The notes: generated by a model not told the origin, from the sequence alone. Shown: positions 44,339-52,823, counted from the first letter of the stretch. The stretch: 64,000 nucleotides of DNA from Mesorhizobium sp. CAU 1732 (GCF_039888675.1 NZ_JBDQQR010000004.1:339269-403268); one strand, 5' to 3'. Made by a program: numbers and translations.

Positions 44339-44832
44339 ATGCCCATATCCCTTGAACAGCATATTGAAACTTAAAGAGCGCTCTTTCCGAACTTAATCCC
44401 ACGGGTGAAAAAGGGTTTGAGGGGCTGATCGCCGCCGACCTCAACGCAATTACTGGCATTCCGTTTCGGCTTGCCAATAGCGGATATCAGCGTGGAGTCG
44501 ATGGCAAGCCCGCCTTTGAAGGCGCGGCCGCATTCGAGTGAAAGCTCTACACGAACGACCTGCCGCGAAAGGACGTTCTATCTAAGATTCCAGACTTCGT
44601 CCGCCATAACGATCATGCCGATCTTGTCTGGATTTTAGGCGCGACTTGCACGGTCCCGAGCCAGCTCGCAGATGACCTACGTACCGACGGCGCCAAAGAA
44701 GGAATCAGCGTGCTGATTCTCGACTGGGTTCCTTCTGAATTTCCACGCCTCGCCGTGGCGCTTGCGATGGGTGGCATCCAGGTTGAGAATTTTCTCAAAG
44801 CCAATCTCAAATCGTATGATGCTCGTAAGAGA
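44339..44832 (+). pseudogene. Nuclease-like gene following Fic, with frameshift, nonsense codon and IS truncation
   Basis: The start MPISLEQHIET is followed by a frameshift near 44372; the correct frame then reads SELNPTGEKGFEGLIAADLN, GIPFRLANSGYQRGVDGKPA, FEGAAAFE, a TGA at 44539-44541 where Cys or Trp is expected, then KLYTNDLPRKDVLSKIPDFV and LVWILGATCTVPSQLADDLR. The G-x-D ... E-x-K arrangement recalls a PD-(D/E)xK nuclease at the N terminus of larger defence proteins. The gene is cut at the left end of the IS3-family element. It lies where a partner of the Fic gene would be. Confidence 0.6.
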
Positions 44833-44867
44833 GTGGTCTGACCCCATAAGGTGGTCCGGTTTCAGTC

Positions 44868-45780
44868 TTAATGCATGACGGGTTTAACAGCCATCTGGAC
44901 GGCCGATGATGGAGTTGATCCCCCGTGTGGTGCAGGCCAGAGAACGGCCTCCGGTGCCGGTGGTTTGTATCCGAGCGACGAGTGTGGCCGCTCGGTGTTA
45001 TAGTATCGCCGCCATGCCTCGATGATGACCTTCGCCTCGGCCAGGCTGTAGAAGATCTCACCATTGAGCAGTTCGTCGCGCAGCTTCGAGTTGAAGCTCT
45101 CGCAGTAGCCGTTCTCCCAAGGGCTTCCCGGTTCGATGAACGCAGTCTTTGCGCCGACAGCTACGATCCATTCGCGCACTGCTTTTGCAACGAACTCGGG
45201 ACCGTTATCCGATCGAACATGGCCGGGAACACCGCGCAGGATGAACAGGTCCGACAGGACGTCAATGACATCGCTCGAGTTGAGCTTGCGATCGATGCGG
45301 ATTGCCAGGCATTCCCGGGTGAACTCGTCGATGATGTTGAGCATGCGGAACTTCCTGCCATTGTGGGTCCGGCCCTCGACGAAGTCGTAGGACCAGACAT
45401 GGTTGGGATGCTCCGGCCGAAGCCGGACGCACGATCCGTCATTCAGCCAGAGACGGCCTTTCTTCGGTTGTTTTTGGGGAACCTTCAGCCCCTCCCGCCG
45501 CCAGATCCGTTCGACGCGCTTGGCATTCACCGTCCAGCCCTTGGACCGCAGCATCGCAGTGATCCGGCGATAGCCATAGCGGCCGTAGCGTGAGGCAAGA
45601 CGGATGATGTCGGCGGTCAACGCTTCTTCATCCGGCCTGCCTGTGCGCTTCTTGCGCTGGGTCGAGCGATGCTGGCCGAGGACCTTGCAGGCAAAGCGCT
45701 CCGAGACGGAGAACTTCGCCATGACATGGTCGATGCAACGGCGGCGACGGGCGGGGCTTAGTAGTTTCCCGAGGCGGCCT
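44868..45780 (-). CDS. IS3-family transposase orfB (DDE integrase), made by frameshift
   Basis: This frame carries the rve-type integrase: HVWSYDFVEGRTHNG (first Asp), VRSDNGPEFV (second Asp) and SPWENGYCESFNSKLRDELL (Glu), preceded by a helix-turn-helix-like segment (YGYRRITAMLRSKGWTVNAK). It lacks a start of its own. A canonical -1 slippery heptamer G-GGA-AAC lies at 45774-45780 in the overlap with orfA, so the active transposase is an orfAB fusion. The catalytic triad is intact. Confidence 0.85.
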
Positions 45781-46036
45781 CTTTCAGGATCAGCTTCTCG
45801 AGCGTCAGGTCCGACACCGCCTTGCGCAATCGGTCGTTCTCTTTCTCGAGCTCCTTGAGGCGCTTCACCTGGTCGCAGTTCAGGCCACCAAATTCCTTTC
45901 GCCACCGGTAATACGTGAACTGCGTCACGCTGATCGAGCGAACCGCTTCGCCAACCGATCGGCCTTGCGACAACAGCACGTCGACCTGGCGCAGATTCGC
46001 GACGATCTCTTCGGGCCTGTGCTTCTTCTGGGGCAT
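45758..46036 (-). CDS. IS3-family transposase orfA
   Basis: A 92-residue protein beginning MPQKKHRPEEIVANLRQVDV, with a helix-turn-helix (AVRSISVTQFTYYRWRKEFG) and a leucine-zipper-like tail (LKELEKENDRLRKAVSDLTL). It binds the ends of the element and its frame ends one codon after the slippery heptamer. Sequence style is that of the IS407 group. Confidence 0.85.
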   Translation of the reverse strand: MPQKKHRPEEIVANLRQVDVLLSQGRSVGEAVRSISVTQFTYYRWRKEFGGLNCDQVKRLKELEKENDRLRKAVSDLTLEKLILKEAASGNY

Positions 46037-46102
46037 TCCAACGTCCTCTCCACGGCTCAACAGCCTACTTCAGGGAGGACCACTTTTCAGGGGGCAAACC
46101 AC

Positions 46103-46253
46103 GGTTCAAAAGCCTGACGCCGAGGTCCGCCTCCAGTCTCGAAGCCAGTTTGGATGCCTGGCCGGAACTGGTTTTCAGCCGTTCAGAAGCGCTGGCGAAC
46201 CCCCCGGTCTCCAGTGCCGCGATGAACATCCGGTCGCATTCGAGGCGGTCCAT
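46103..46253 (-). pseudogene. LysR-type regulator gene, cut by the IS element
   Basis: ATG at 46253 with a GGGAGG site starts MDRLECDRMFIAALETGGFA and continues SASERLKTSSGQASKLASRL, then EADLGVRLLNRG. This is the LysR helix-turn-helix. The frame stops being LysR-like at the right end of the IS3-family element; the rest of the gene is not in the window. Confidence 0.75.
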
Positions 46254-46388
46254 TGCTTCCTCCCTGCGACACAAGGAGTGTCGTGTGGGACTATTATAGC
46301 TCGCTCAGGCAGCAGTGACGACGGCAGCCTTCGGCTACGGCGAACAGAACCCTTGCCGCCGCAGCCGGTTCATCGTGCAGCCAAGCCC

Positions 46389-47828
46389 TCAGCCAACGAG
46401 CACGTTGCGGAACTGCCAGGGATCCGATGCATCGATGTTCTCCGGAAAGAACCCGGGCCGGCCGTCCAGCGGCGTCCAGTCGGTGTAGGTCCCGGCCACC
46501 TTGCCGAGATAGGGCGTCTGGATTTCCAGGCAGCGACGGAAGTCGAGCTCCTCAACCTCGACGATGCCCGCCGACGGGTTTTCGAGCGCCCACACCATTC
46601 CGGCGAGGATGGCGGAGGTCACCTGGAGGCCCGTCGCATTGTGGTGAGGGACGAGCGCGCGGGCCTCTTCAATGGAAAGCGTCGAGCCATACCAGTAGGC
46701 GTTCCGGTCGTGCCCGTAGAGCAGCACGCCCAGCTCGTCGACACCATCGGCGATCTCGTCCTCGCCGAGGATGTGGAAGGTCTCCTGCGGCGTTCCAGCC
46801 TTGCCGAACATCTCGTGCAGCGACAGTACCGCGTCGTCGCATGGATGGTAGGCGTAGTGGCACGTCGGGCGGTAGGCAGCAGTTCCGTGCTCGTCGCGCA
46901 CGGTGAAGTAGTCCGACAAAGTGATCGCCTCGTTGTGGGTGACGAGGAAGGCGTACTGGGCTTCGGCGGTCGGGGTCCAGGAACGAACGCGCGTGTCCGC
47001 GCCTGGCTGGAGAAGGTAGATCGCGGACTGCGAGCCCTTCCCGTGCCTGCGGCCGTTCTCCGGCATCCAGGTCTCGTGCGTGCCCCAGCCGAGTTCGGCC
47101 GGCTGCAGGCCTTCGGCGACGAATCCTTCGACGGACCAGGTGTTGACGAACGTGCCGGCCGGCTTTGGCGACAGCGAACGCTGGGTGTCGCGCTCGGCGA
47201 TGTGGATGCCCTTGACGCCGACACGCTGCATGAGCGCGGCCCATGCATCCCGCGTCTTGGGCTCCGGACCCTCGATGTCCATGTCCTCAGCAAGGTTCAG
47301 CAGGGCCTGCTTGACCAGCCATGAGACGAGGCCCGGATTGGCGCCGCAGCAGTTTACGGCCGTAGGGCCACCAGGGTTTTCCGCCTGCGCCTCGAGGATG
47401 ATCTCGCGCAGGGCGTAGTTGGTGCGTGCCTCCGGGCCGGCGCTCTCGTCGAGGTAGAAGCCTGCCCAGGGCTCTGCGACGGTATCGATGTAGAGTGCCC
47501 CGACTTCGCGGCAGAGCTCCATGACGGCACGCGATGAAACGTCGACCGACACGTTGACGCAGAAACCCTGCCCGCCGCCCTCGGTGAGCAGCGGTGTCAG
47601 GAGGTCACGGTAGCCATCGTGGGTGACGGCCGTGTGCACGAAGCGAATCCCATGCGCGTCGAGAAGAGCGCGGTCCGCGTCGTTCGGATCGATGACGACG
47701 AAGCGTGAGCGGTCGAACTCGAAATGGCGCTCCAGCAGGTGCAACATTCCTTTTCCGATCGAGCCGAACCCAATCATGACGAGCGGCCCCGTAATCCTGC
47801 CGTGAACCGGCCATTCGTTGTTGTTCAT
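46389..47828 (-). CDS. hss: Homospermidine synthase
   Basis: A 479-residue protein of the saccharopine-dehydrogenase-like fold. The N-terminal NAD-binding part reads ITGPLVMIGFGSIGKGMLHL, and conserved blocks include GALYIDTVAEPWAGFYLDES, TAVNCCGANPGLVSWLVKQA, GWGTHETWMPENGRRHGKGS and TCHYAYHPCDDAVLSLHEMF. These match bacterial homospermidine synthases, which make sym-homospermidine from putrescine (and spermidine) with NAD as cofactor. ATG at 47828 has GGACAG upstream; an in-frame TTG at 47840 is less likely. It stands alone. Confidence 0.92.
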   Translation of the reverse strand: MNNNEWPVHGRITGPLVMIGFGSIGKGMLHLLERHFEFDRSRFVVIDPNDADRALLDAHGIRFVHTAVTHDGYRDLLTPLLTEGGGQGFCVNVSVDVSSRAVMELCREVGALYIDTVAEPWAGFYLDESAGPEARTNYALREIILEAQAENPGGPTAVNCCGANPGLVSWLVKQALLNLAEDMDIEGPEPKTRDAWAALMQRVGVKGIHIAERDTQRSLSPKPAGTFVNTWSVEGFVAEGLQPAELGWGTHETWMPENGRRHGKGSQSAIYLLQPGADTRVRSWTPTAEAQYAFLVTHNEAITLSDYFTVRDEHGTAAYRPTCHYAYHPCDDAVLSLHEMFGKAGTPQETFHILGEDEIADGVDELGVLLYGHDRNAYWYGSTLSIEEARALVPHHNATGLQVTSAILAGMVWALENPSAGIVEVEELDFRRCLEIQTPYLGKVAGTYTDWTPLDGRPGFFPENIDASDPWQFRNVLVG

Positions 47829-48088
47829 GAGACTGTCCAATCTTCAATTATGCGCCTGTTCGGCGCGCTGTTCTTGCTCGGAGCGCAGGGAGCTCGCCAG
47901 ACGCGGAATCGCGTCGTGGTTGTTGCGCGTTGGCGCGATCGGGGAGTTGAGACACTCGTCGTGACGGGACCGTTTCCGGCCTACGTCGTGCGGTGACCGC
48001 CCCACGCCCAAGGCGCGTCGACGGTTCTGATCATCGTGTTAGGGAAGGAGATTGCAGGCGCGGCCTCGATCGACCGCCACCGGCATTG

Positions 48089-48414
48089 TGCCCCGCAGCC
48101 AGGAGCAACGCGTCCCGACCGGGGGCTAGTTGCCCGCGATGGGACACACCCTGAAGAGATTTCCGTTGAGGGGAAAGACGCTGGTCATCCCCCAGAGGTG
48201 GGCGATATCGACATGCTTGTCAAGCAGCCGTAGCGGCAGCGATAGGCAGGCGCAGATGAGAGTGCGGAATTCACCTAGCTTGACTTTGCGTCCGGGGTAT
48301 CCCACGTTCTGCGGCATGTCGACCGATCGCTGCATCCTCCCGCTTGAACGGGCGTTCCCCATCGCGGGCACCTAACCCCCGGCTCGGTCGCGTCGCGCCC
48401 CGGCCGCGGGGCAT
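48089..48414. repeat. Pair of long imperfect inverted repeats with about 215-base centre
   Basis: The left arm 48089-48143 (TGCCCCGCAGCC ... TTGCCCGCGATGGG) and the right arm 48358-48414, read as reverse complement (ATGCCCCGCGGCC ... GTGCCCGCGATGGG), agree at roughly four of five bases over about 56 bases. The centre has no recognised gene. The layout resembles a small non-autonomous transposable element or two facing copies of an extragenic repeat. It occupies most of the 712-base gap between homospermidine synthase and the Rnk-like gene, where no other gene was found. Confidence 0.55.
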
Positions 48415-48540
48415 AGGCCTACACGCGCTACGAAACGCGGCGATGTAGGTACGGCGACAAACCAATCCACACAGACAATCTTTAAGCCGTTGGTGCCGTT
48501 GTCGCGCCCGCGGTTCGATCATTTTGGAAGAGTTTTGAAA

Positions 48541-48984
48541 ATGGCCACCACCATGGGCCGGCGCAAGCCTGCAATCACCATCACCCGCACCGATCACGAG
48601 AAGCTGGTGCGCCTCGCCGAGATACGTGCTGCCAAGGGTTTCGAGACGGCCGAGGAACTTCTCGCCGAGCTCGACCGGGCTCGCATCGTCGATGACCGAC
48701 GCATTGCATCCGGGGTCGTGCGGATGGGATCCGCAGTGAGCTACAGCACCGATGCAGGCGAAGCCAGAACCGTAACGTTGGTGTTTCCCGGCGAGGCAGA
48801 CATCGCTGAAGGCAAGATTTCAGTCCTCACGCCGATCGGCGCGGCCCTTATCGGCCTGTCCGCTTCACAGTCGATAGACTGGACGTCGCGCGACGGCCGC
48901 ATCCACAGGCTGACCGTGGAGAGCGTCGAACAGACGGAAGTCGTCCAGCTTGCACGGCCGCAACCCGAACTGCGGACGGCATGA
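48541..48984 (+). CDS. rnk: Nucleoside diphosphate kinase regulator (Rnk-like, GreA/GreB C-terminal fold)
   Basis: A 147-residue protein: a short coiled N-terminal part (ITRTDHEKLVRLAEIRAAKG) and a C-terminal FKBP-like GreA/GreB domain (RTVTLVFPGEADIAEGKISV, then LTPIGAALIGLSASQSIDW). Rnk proteins bind RNA polymerase near the secondary channel but lack the cleavage-inducing acidic hairpin. The start at 48541 follows GGAAGAG. A related protein is encoded 145 bases downstream. Confidence 0.82.
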   Translation: MATTMGRRKPAITITRTDHEKLVRLAEIRAAKGFETAEELLAELDRARIVDDRRIASGVVRMGSAVSYSTDAGEARTVTLVFPGEADIAEGKISVLTPIGAALIGLSASQSIDWTSRDGRIHRLTVESVEQTEVVQLARPQPELRTA

Positions 48985-49129
48985 CCATGTCGATGCCGCT
49001 CAGCCGCCTCTCGCTATACGGAGGATGTCTCATCGCAGGATCGTAGCCCCCTGTGCCGCATGCATGCGGCCAGGGGTTCTCCACCAGGTCCCGACTTACC
49101 GCTCCCAGGCGGAGCAATGGAGAACTACG

Positions 49130-49672
49130 ATGTCAAAAGAAACCTGCATCCTCACCACGAAGGACTTCACGATCGTCGAAGTCATGCGCGACAGCTGCCT
49201 CGGCCAGGACGATCCGCTCGTGCCGATCCTCAAGCGGAAGATCGAATCCGCCATCGTCATGTTCCGCGACGACGTTCCGGACGATGTCGCCACCATGAGC
49301 AGCCGCGTCACGTTCAGCGTGAACGGGCGCAATCCCGATACCAGGATCATCTCGCACGACAGGATGACGTCCACGGTGGGCATGTTCCTGCCCGTCACCA
49401 CCTTGCGCGGGCTGGCGCTTCTCGGTCTCGCTGAGGGCGAGCAGTTCGTGTTCACGAATAGCGACGGTGACGAGGAGCGGATCCTGCTCGAGAAGGTCCA
49501 ATATCAGCCGGAGTCCGCGAGGCGTGAAAAGGAAGCTCTGGAGAGACACTCGATGGGACAGGCCCTAGGCAAACCTTCGCTGAGGTTAATACGCGGAGCT
49601 TTCTACGACCGGGCGCCGCTTGTCGCCGTCTCCCCGGACGGGTTCGACAATCCCGGCCCTTCGGCTGCGTGA
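49130..49672 (+). CDS. Second Rnk/GreA-C-terminal-domain-like protein
   Basis: A 180-residue protein with a helical first part (FTIVEVMRDSCLGQDDPLVP) and the GreA/GreB-like domain SSRVTFSVNGRNPDTRIISH, then PVTTLRGLALLGLAEGEQFV. The long tail after residue 135 (ESARREKEALERHSMGQALG) is basic and has no family likeness. ATG at 49130 has GGAG seven bases upstream. It probably also acts on RNA polymerase. The tandem with the rnk-like gene suggests duplication and divergence. Confidence 0.68.
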   Translation: MSKETCILTTKDFTIVEVMRDSCLGQDDPLVPILKRKIESAIVMFRDDVPDDVATMSSRVTFSVNGRNPDTRIISHDRMTSTVGMFLPVTTLRGLALLGLAEGEQFVFTNSDGDEERILLEKVQYQPESARREKEALERHSMGQALGKPSLRLIRGAFYDRAPLVAVSPDGFDNPGPSAA

Positions 49673-49702
49673 CGGCGTCGCCGTAGCTTCGAGAGGCACA
49701 CG

Positions 49703-50455
49703 ATGACCGAGTATCTGCTTTTGGCCGTCGCGGCCTTCCTCGCAGGCATGCTGAACACGGTGGCGGGCGGAGGCACGTTCCTGACCTTCCCCGCCCTCGT
49801 CTACACGGGCGTGCCTCTGGTGGCCGCCAATGCGACAAGCGCGGTCGCCGTCTTTCCGGGGTATCTCGGCGGGGCGGCGGGTTTTCGCCGGGAGATCAGG
49901 GCACTCGACCGCGGCCGGCTGTTGAAGGCTACGGCGGCCACGGCGGCAGGCGGTCTCGTCGGATCGCTGCTGCTTCTCGTGTCGTCCAACGAAGCCTTCG
50001 CGGTCGTGGTCCCTTTCCTTCTGGCGCTGGCCACCCTCGTCTTCGCGTTCGGCGACCGCCTCAGGAACCTGATGGAGAAGCACGCCGCCGGAGCGGGTGC
50101 CACCACCGGGGCCGTAGGGACGATCGTCGTCGCGGTCTACGGAGGCTACTTCAACGGCGGGCTCGGGATCATGCTGCTTGCGCTGTTTTCTCTGTGGGGA
50201 ATGCGCGATCTCAACCAAATGAACGGGCTCAAGAACGGCCTGTCGTTCATCGTGTCGGCGATCTCGGTCGCCACCTTCGCGGCCGCCGGTCTGGTTGTCT
50301 GGCCACAAGCGGCCGTGATGATGGCGGCCGCGACGATCGGCGGCTACCTCGGCGCACCTGTTGCAAGAGCGCTTCCGGCGTGGATGGTGAGAGCCGGGGT
50401 CATCGCCGTCGGCGCCGCGATGAGCGCGGCGTTCTTCTGGAGGCTCGTGGCATGA
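49703..50455 (+). CDS. TSUP-family permease (TauE/SafE type)
   Basis: A 250-residue membrane protein with about eight helices in two repeats: AFLAGMLNTVAGGGTFLTFP (the diagnostic N(T/S)xxGGG loop) and YGGYFNGGLGIMLLALFSLW. The family exports sulfite, sulfoacetate or other organic sulfonates and sulfur anions. It starts 30 bases after the preceding gene and may be co-transcribed with it. Confidence 0.88.
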   Translation: MTEYLLLAVAAFLAGMLNTVAGGGTFLTFPALVYTGVPLVAANATSAVAVFPGYLGGAAGFRREIRALDRGRLLKATAATAAGGLVGSLLLLVSSNEAFAVVVPFLLALATLVFAFGDRLRNLMEKHAAGAGATTGAVGTIVVAVYGGYFNGGLGIMLLALFSLWGMRDLNQMNGLKNGLSFIVSAISVATFAAAGLVVWPQAAVMMAAATIGGYLGAPVARALPAWMVRAGVIAVGAAMSAAFFWRLVA

Positions 50456-50544
50456 ATGGACTGACGGGATGTTCCGGACGTACGATCAGTGGACCTCGGC
50501 GGGGGGCAGGGCCGCATTCGCACGGCCCTGCCCTATCCGGAGCG

Positions 50545-50667
50545 CTAGCGCCGCTTCGCTCCAAGTCCGGGCTTGGCTATCGCCGACACTGTCGACGCCG
50601 CCTGAACCTGCTTCTCCTTGGGCTGCTTTGGCTTACGGCCTTCGCGATTGCCTTTTCTGGTCGCCAT
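50545..50667 (-). CDS. 40-residue basic protein
   Basis: ATG at 50667 has a good site (AAGGAAT eight bases upstream) and encodes MATRKGNREGRKPKQPKEKQ followed by VQAASTVSAIAKPGLGAKRR. It is very basic and probably disordered; similar tiny Lys/Arg-rich proteins are common in alphaproteobacteria. Function unknown; nucleic-acid binding is a guess. It converges with the TSUP permease gene. Confidence 0.65.
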   Translation of the reverse strand: MATRKGNREGRKPKQPKEKQVQAASTVSAIAKPGLGAKRR

Positions 50668-50759
50668 TTCGGTATTCCTTCATCCAACGTCCCATCGATC
50701 GGGCCGCGTGCGAACGCGCCAAACGCCTGGATGGGAATGCTTCGAACTGTGTAATGGGC

Positions 50760-50795
50760 AGCCCTGGTCCTGGGTGCTCGCCGCGGACCAGGGCT
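50760..50795. repeat. 11-base perfect inverted repeat
   Basis: AGCCCTGGTCC and GGACCAGGGCT flank a 14-base loop. It lies in the 541-base gap between the small basic protein gene and the DUF1127 gene. It may be a terminator without T-run or a regulatory structure of the upstream region of the small gene. Confidence 0.4.
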
Positions 50796-50834
50796 AGAGG
50801 CCTGCTTTGGGCCGCCGCCGGAAAGAAAGTCCGT

Positions 50835-50945
50835 ATGAAGGAATTCTATTCATGGCGCCATCATGGAGAAGATAAAAATAAAGTCAAACGTAATAAGAAC
50901 ACGTCCAAGAGCGGCGCAAGGCCGCACTCAAGCTTTGTCGCTTGA
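50835..50945 (+). CDS. Possible 36-residue basic peptide
   Basis: ATG at 50835 starts MKEFYSWRHHGEDKNKVKRN and ends HSSFVA. A GGAAAG lies 9 bases upstream. The DNA is AT-rich compared with its surroundings. There is no known family, so it is a weak candidate. The rest of 50946-51208 holds no recognised gene. Confidence 0.25.
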   Translation: MKEFYSWRHHGEDKNKVKRNKNTSKSGARPHSSFVA

Positions 50946-51208
50946 AACATCTATCTGAAGTAATTATATTATTTGCATGTTAAACTTCATTCAACAGAAC
51001 AACTGGTTCGCTTTCTTGGCGCCATCCTTGACCCGCTCCTAGCCCCGAGCGGCTAGAACGCACGCGTTCGCCGCCTCGGGGCTCACAAGAAGACAATCAA
51101 GCATATCGCGACGGCGCGCTCCTCCCGGAAACGCCCCCGACGCCATGCACGCCGTCTGCATTTTCTGGTGCGGACGGCTCGATCAACGCTGTGAATGGAG
51201 CGGCAATC

Positions 51209-51499
51209 ATGTCCGAATTGAATCAATCAGGAACCCATCCCGCATCGGGCCTGCGCCCGGGTATTGGCGCGACAGTAGCGGGTATCGTCTCCCGCGCGAT
51301 GGAGCGATGGCATCGCGGCCAGGCGGCCGCCACACTTCGTCGCCTCGACGACAGGCAGCTCGAAGACATCGGCATCTCGCGGAACGACATCCCCCACGTC
51401 GTGGCAGGTCTCGTGCCCTCGAAAATCGAGACCTCAACACAAGATGCCCGGATCTCGGCGCATGCCGCCAGGCTCCTGCGGGCGGCCCGATTGCAGTGA
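51209..51499 (+). CDS. DUF1127-domain protein
   Basis: A 96-residue protein with the DUF1127 core AATLRRLDDRQLEDIGISRN followed by DIPHVV in its middle. Small Arg-rich DUF1127 proteins bind RNA or influence phosphate and stress responses in related alphaproteobacteria. The start at 51209 is chosen for the GGAG site; an in-frame GTG at 51191 is less likely. A 24-residue membrane peptide follows after 11 bases. Confidence 0.75.
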   Translation: MSELNQSGTHPASGLRPGIGATVAGIVSRAMERWHRGQAAATLRRLDDRQLEDIGISRNDIPHVVAGLVPSKIETSTQDARISAHAARLLRAARLQ

Positions 51500-51510
51500 G
51501 GGAGACCGAA

Positions 51511-51585
51511 ATGGATATGACGACGAGGACGATCGTGGCCGTTGGCCTTCTGAGCATGATGATCATCGCCTTCCTGGTGATCTGA
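51511..51585 (+). CDS. 24-residue membrane peptide
   Basis: The ATG at 51511 has GGGAGA upstream. The peptide starts MDMTTRTIVAVGLLSMMIIA and ends FLVI, one hydrophobic helix with a charged first turn. Good ribosome site and close spacing to the DUF1127 gene suggest a real, co-expressed small membrane protein. Confidence 0.5.
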   Translation: MDMTTRTIVAVGLLSMMIIAFLVI

Positions 51586-51814
51586 AGGAGACAACCCTCC
51601 GGCGACGGCATCCCATTTCGAGAGGCAGGCAGGTGAAATATCGCCATGTGCACTGAAACGTTCATCAGGATTTCGAGGCTTGTCGGGACAGGCCGAATCC
51701 CTCGCCGGAGCGGGCAGCCTCACCCTGAATCCCGCATGTAGCCCTCCTCCGGCACTACCACCGACGATGCGGTTCATTCCCGCGGCGCCACCTCGCCGCA
51801 CGATGGAGCGTGAC

Positions 51815-51988
51815 ATGAGAATATTCCGGACGAAGCACGTATGCCTATCCTGCAACCGATCCCTGCCGAGAGCGGCGTCCCGTTGCCCGTGGTGCATCGA
51901 TTCGATCGTCGTGCCGGCGGCGCTGCTGGGCCGCCCGATCCCGCACCGCGATCCGCGCGGGCGCGACATGGCACCGAGGCTGTCATGA
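51815..51988 (+). CDS. 57-residue zinc-ribbon protein
   Basis: The peptide begins MRIFRTKHVCLSCNRSLPRA and continues with SRCPWCIDS, so two CxxC knuckles (Cys10, Cys13, Cys24, Cys27) form a small zinc ribbon; the rest is Pro/Arg-rich. GGAG lies seven bases upstream. Its TGA overlaps the ATG of the PtsN-like gene (ATGA), so both are translated together. Confidence 0.68.
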   Translation: MRIFRTKHVCLSCNRSLPRAASRCPWCIDSIVVPAALLGRPIPHRDPRGRDMAPRLS

Positions 51989-52479
51989 AGCTCAGCGAAC
52001 TCCTTGAGGAAGAGGATTTCCTGCTGGGCGCGCCATCGAGGGATAAGCGATCCGCGCTCGAGGCGGTCGCGTCCATGCTGGGCCGCAGGACAGGACGATC
52101 ACAGGGGGAGGTCCTGAACGCGCTTCTTCGCCGCGAGCGTCTCGGGTCGACCGCGACGGGTGACGGTCTCGCGATGCCGCATGCCGCGCTTGCAGGCATC
52201 TGGATGCCTGCCGCGGTGATCGCGACGATGAAGCATCCGGTTGCGTTTGACGCGCCGGACGACGAAGACGTCGACATTTTGCTCGGCCTCCTGTGGCCGA
52301 GCGACGTAGGAGGTTTCCTTCTCACCCTGTCGCAATCCAGCCGCCTGCTTCGCCGCCCTGGCTTTCGGGATTTGCTGCGCCAGGCGACTTCCCCGGCCAA
52401 AGCCTTGGCCGGGATCGAAGCGATGGAGAGGAACTACGCAGCAGCAGGCCATTTGGCCTCCGCCGGCGCAGTGACCTGA
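51985..52479 (+). CDS. PTS EIIA-type nitrogen-regulatory protein (PtsN-like)
   Basis: A 164-residue protein of the PTS-EIIA type 2 family: KRSALEAVASMLGRRTGRSQ, then TGDGLAMPHAALAG with the phosphorylated histidine (His66). These proteins take phosphate from NPr and regulate potassium, nitrogen and stress responses by protein contact, not sugar uptake. The segment after His66 differs from ordinary PtsN (ALAGIWMPAAVIATMKHP), so it is a paralogue. Translationally coupled to the zinc-ribbon gene. Confidence 0.8.
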   Translation: MKLSELLEEEDFLLGAPSRDKRSALEAVASMLGRRTGRSQGEVLNALLRRERLGSTATGDGLAMPHAALAGIWMPAAVIATMKHPVAFDAPDDEDVDILLGLLWPSDVGGFLLTLSQSSRLLRRPGFRDLLRQATSPAKALAGIEAMERNYAAAGHLASAGAVT

Positions 52480-52523
52480 TGAGGGTCCTGACGCGCGCGA
52501 AGCGGATCGCGCGTCCGGACAGA

Positions 52524-52823
52524 TCAGGGCACTCGGTCGTTGGCGACGATCCCTCCTTCGCCCTCCAGACGGGCGATGCGCTTCGCTTCCGATTCCGTGA
52601 ATTTGCGCCGTACGCCGATGCCGCCACCGTTCTCTTCAATGAACACCGCGCCCAGTTCTTCCAGGGCTACCTGGAGCGCCGCGATGGTCCTGTCGTCGGG
52701 CTCGTCGAGCTTGCGCTCGAAGTCGTGGATGACGGCTTCATCGATACCGGAGTGGATTGTGAGCTTGCCGCGGGTGATCTCGACGAGCGCCCTCGCAGCC
52801 CGGCATTGCGAACCAGTGATCAT
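52524..52823 (-). CDS. XRE-type helix-turn-helix regulator
   Basis: A 99-residue protein starting MITGSQCRAARALVEITRGK, the usual first helix of XRE repressors, then helices with ERKLDEPDDRTIAALQVALE. GIDEAVIHDFE fits the recognition helix. The C-terminal part (KFTESEAKRIARLEGEGGIV) is a short tail. AAGGAG lies six bases upstream of the ATG. It stands alone between convergent and co-directional genes. Confidence 0.75.
   Translation of the reverse strand: MITGSQCRAARALVEITRGKLTIHSGIDEAVIHDFERKLDEPDDRTIAALQVALEELGAVFIEENGGGIGVRRKFTESEAKRIARLEGEGGIVANDRVP

Larger units (their letters stand above)
44833..46102 (-). mobile_element. IS3-family insertion sequence, about 1.27 kb
   Basis: The element carries the overlapping orfA and orfB transposase frames on the minus strand. 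Its ends are imperfect inverted repeats: GTGGTCTGACCCCATAAGG and TGGTCC at the left against GTGGTTTGCCCCCTGAAAAG and TGGTCC at the right (read inwards). A shorter reading places the tips at the TG of 44839 and 46096. No target duplication is seen. The left flank is a broken nuclease gene and the right flank a broken LysR gene, so the DNA on the two sides did not originally adjoin. Confidence 0.8.
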
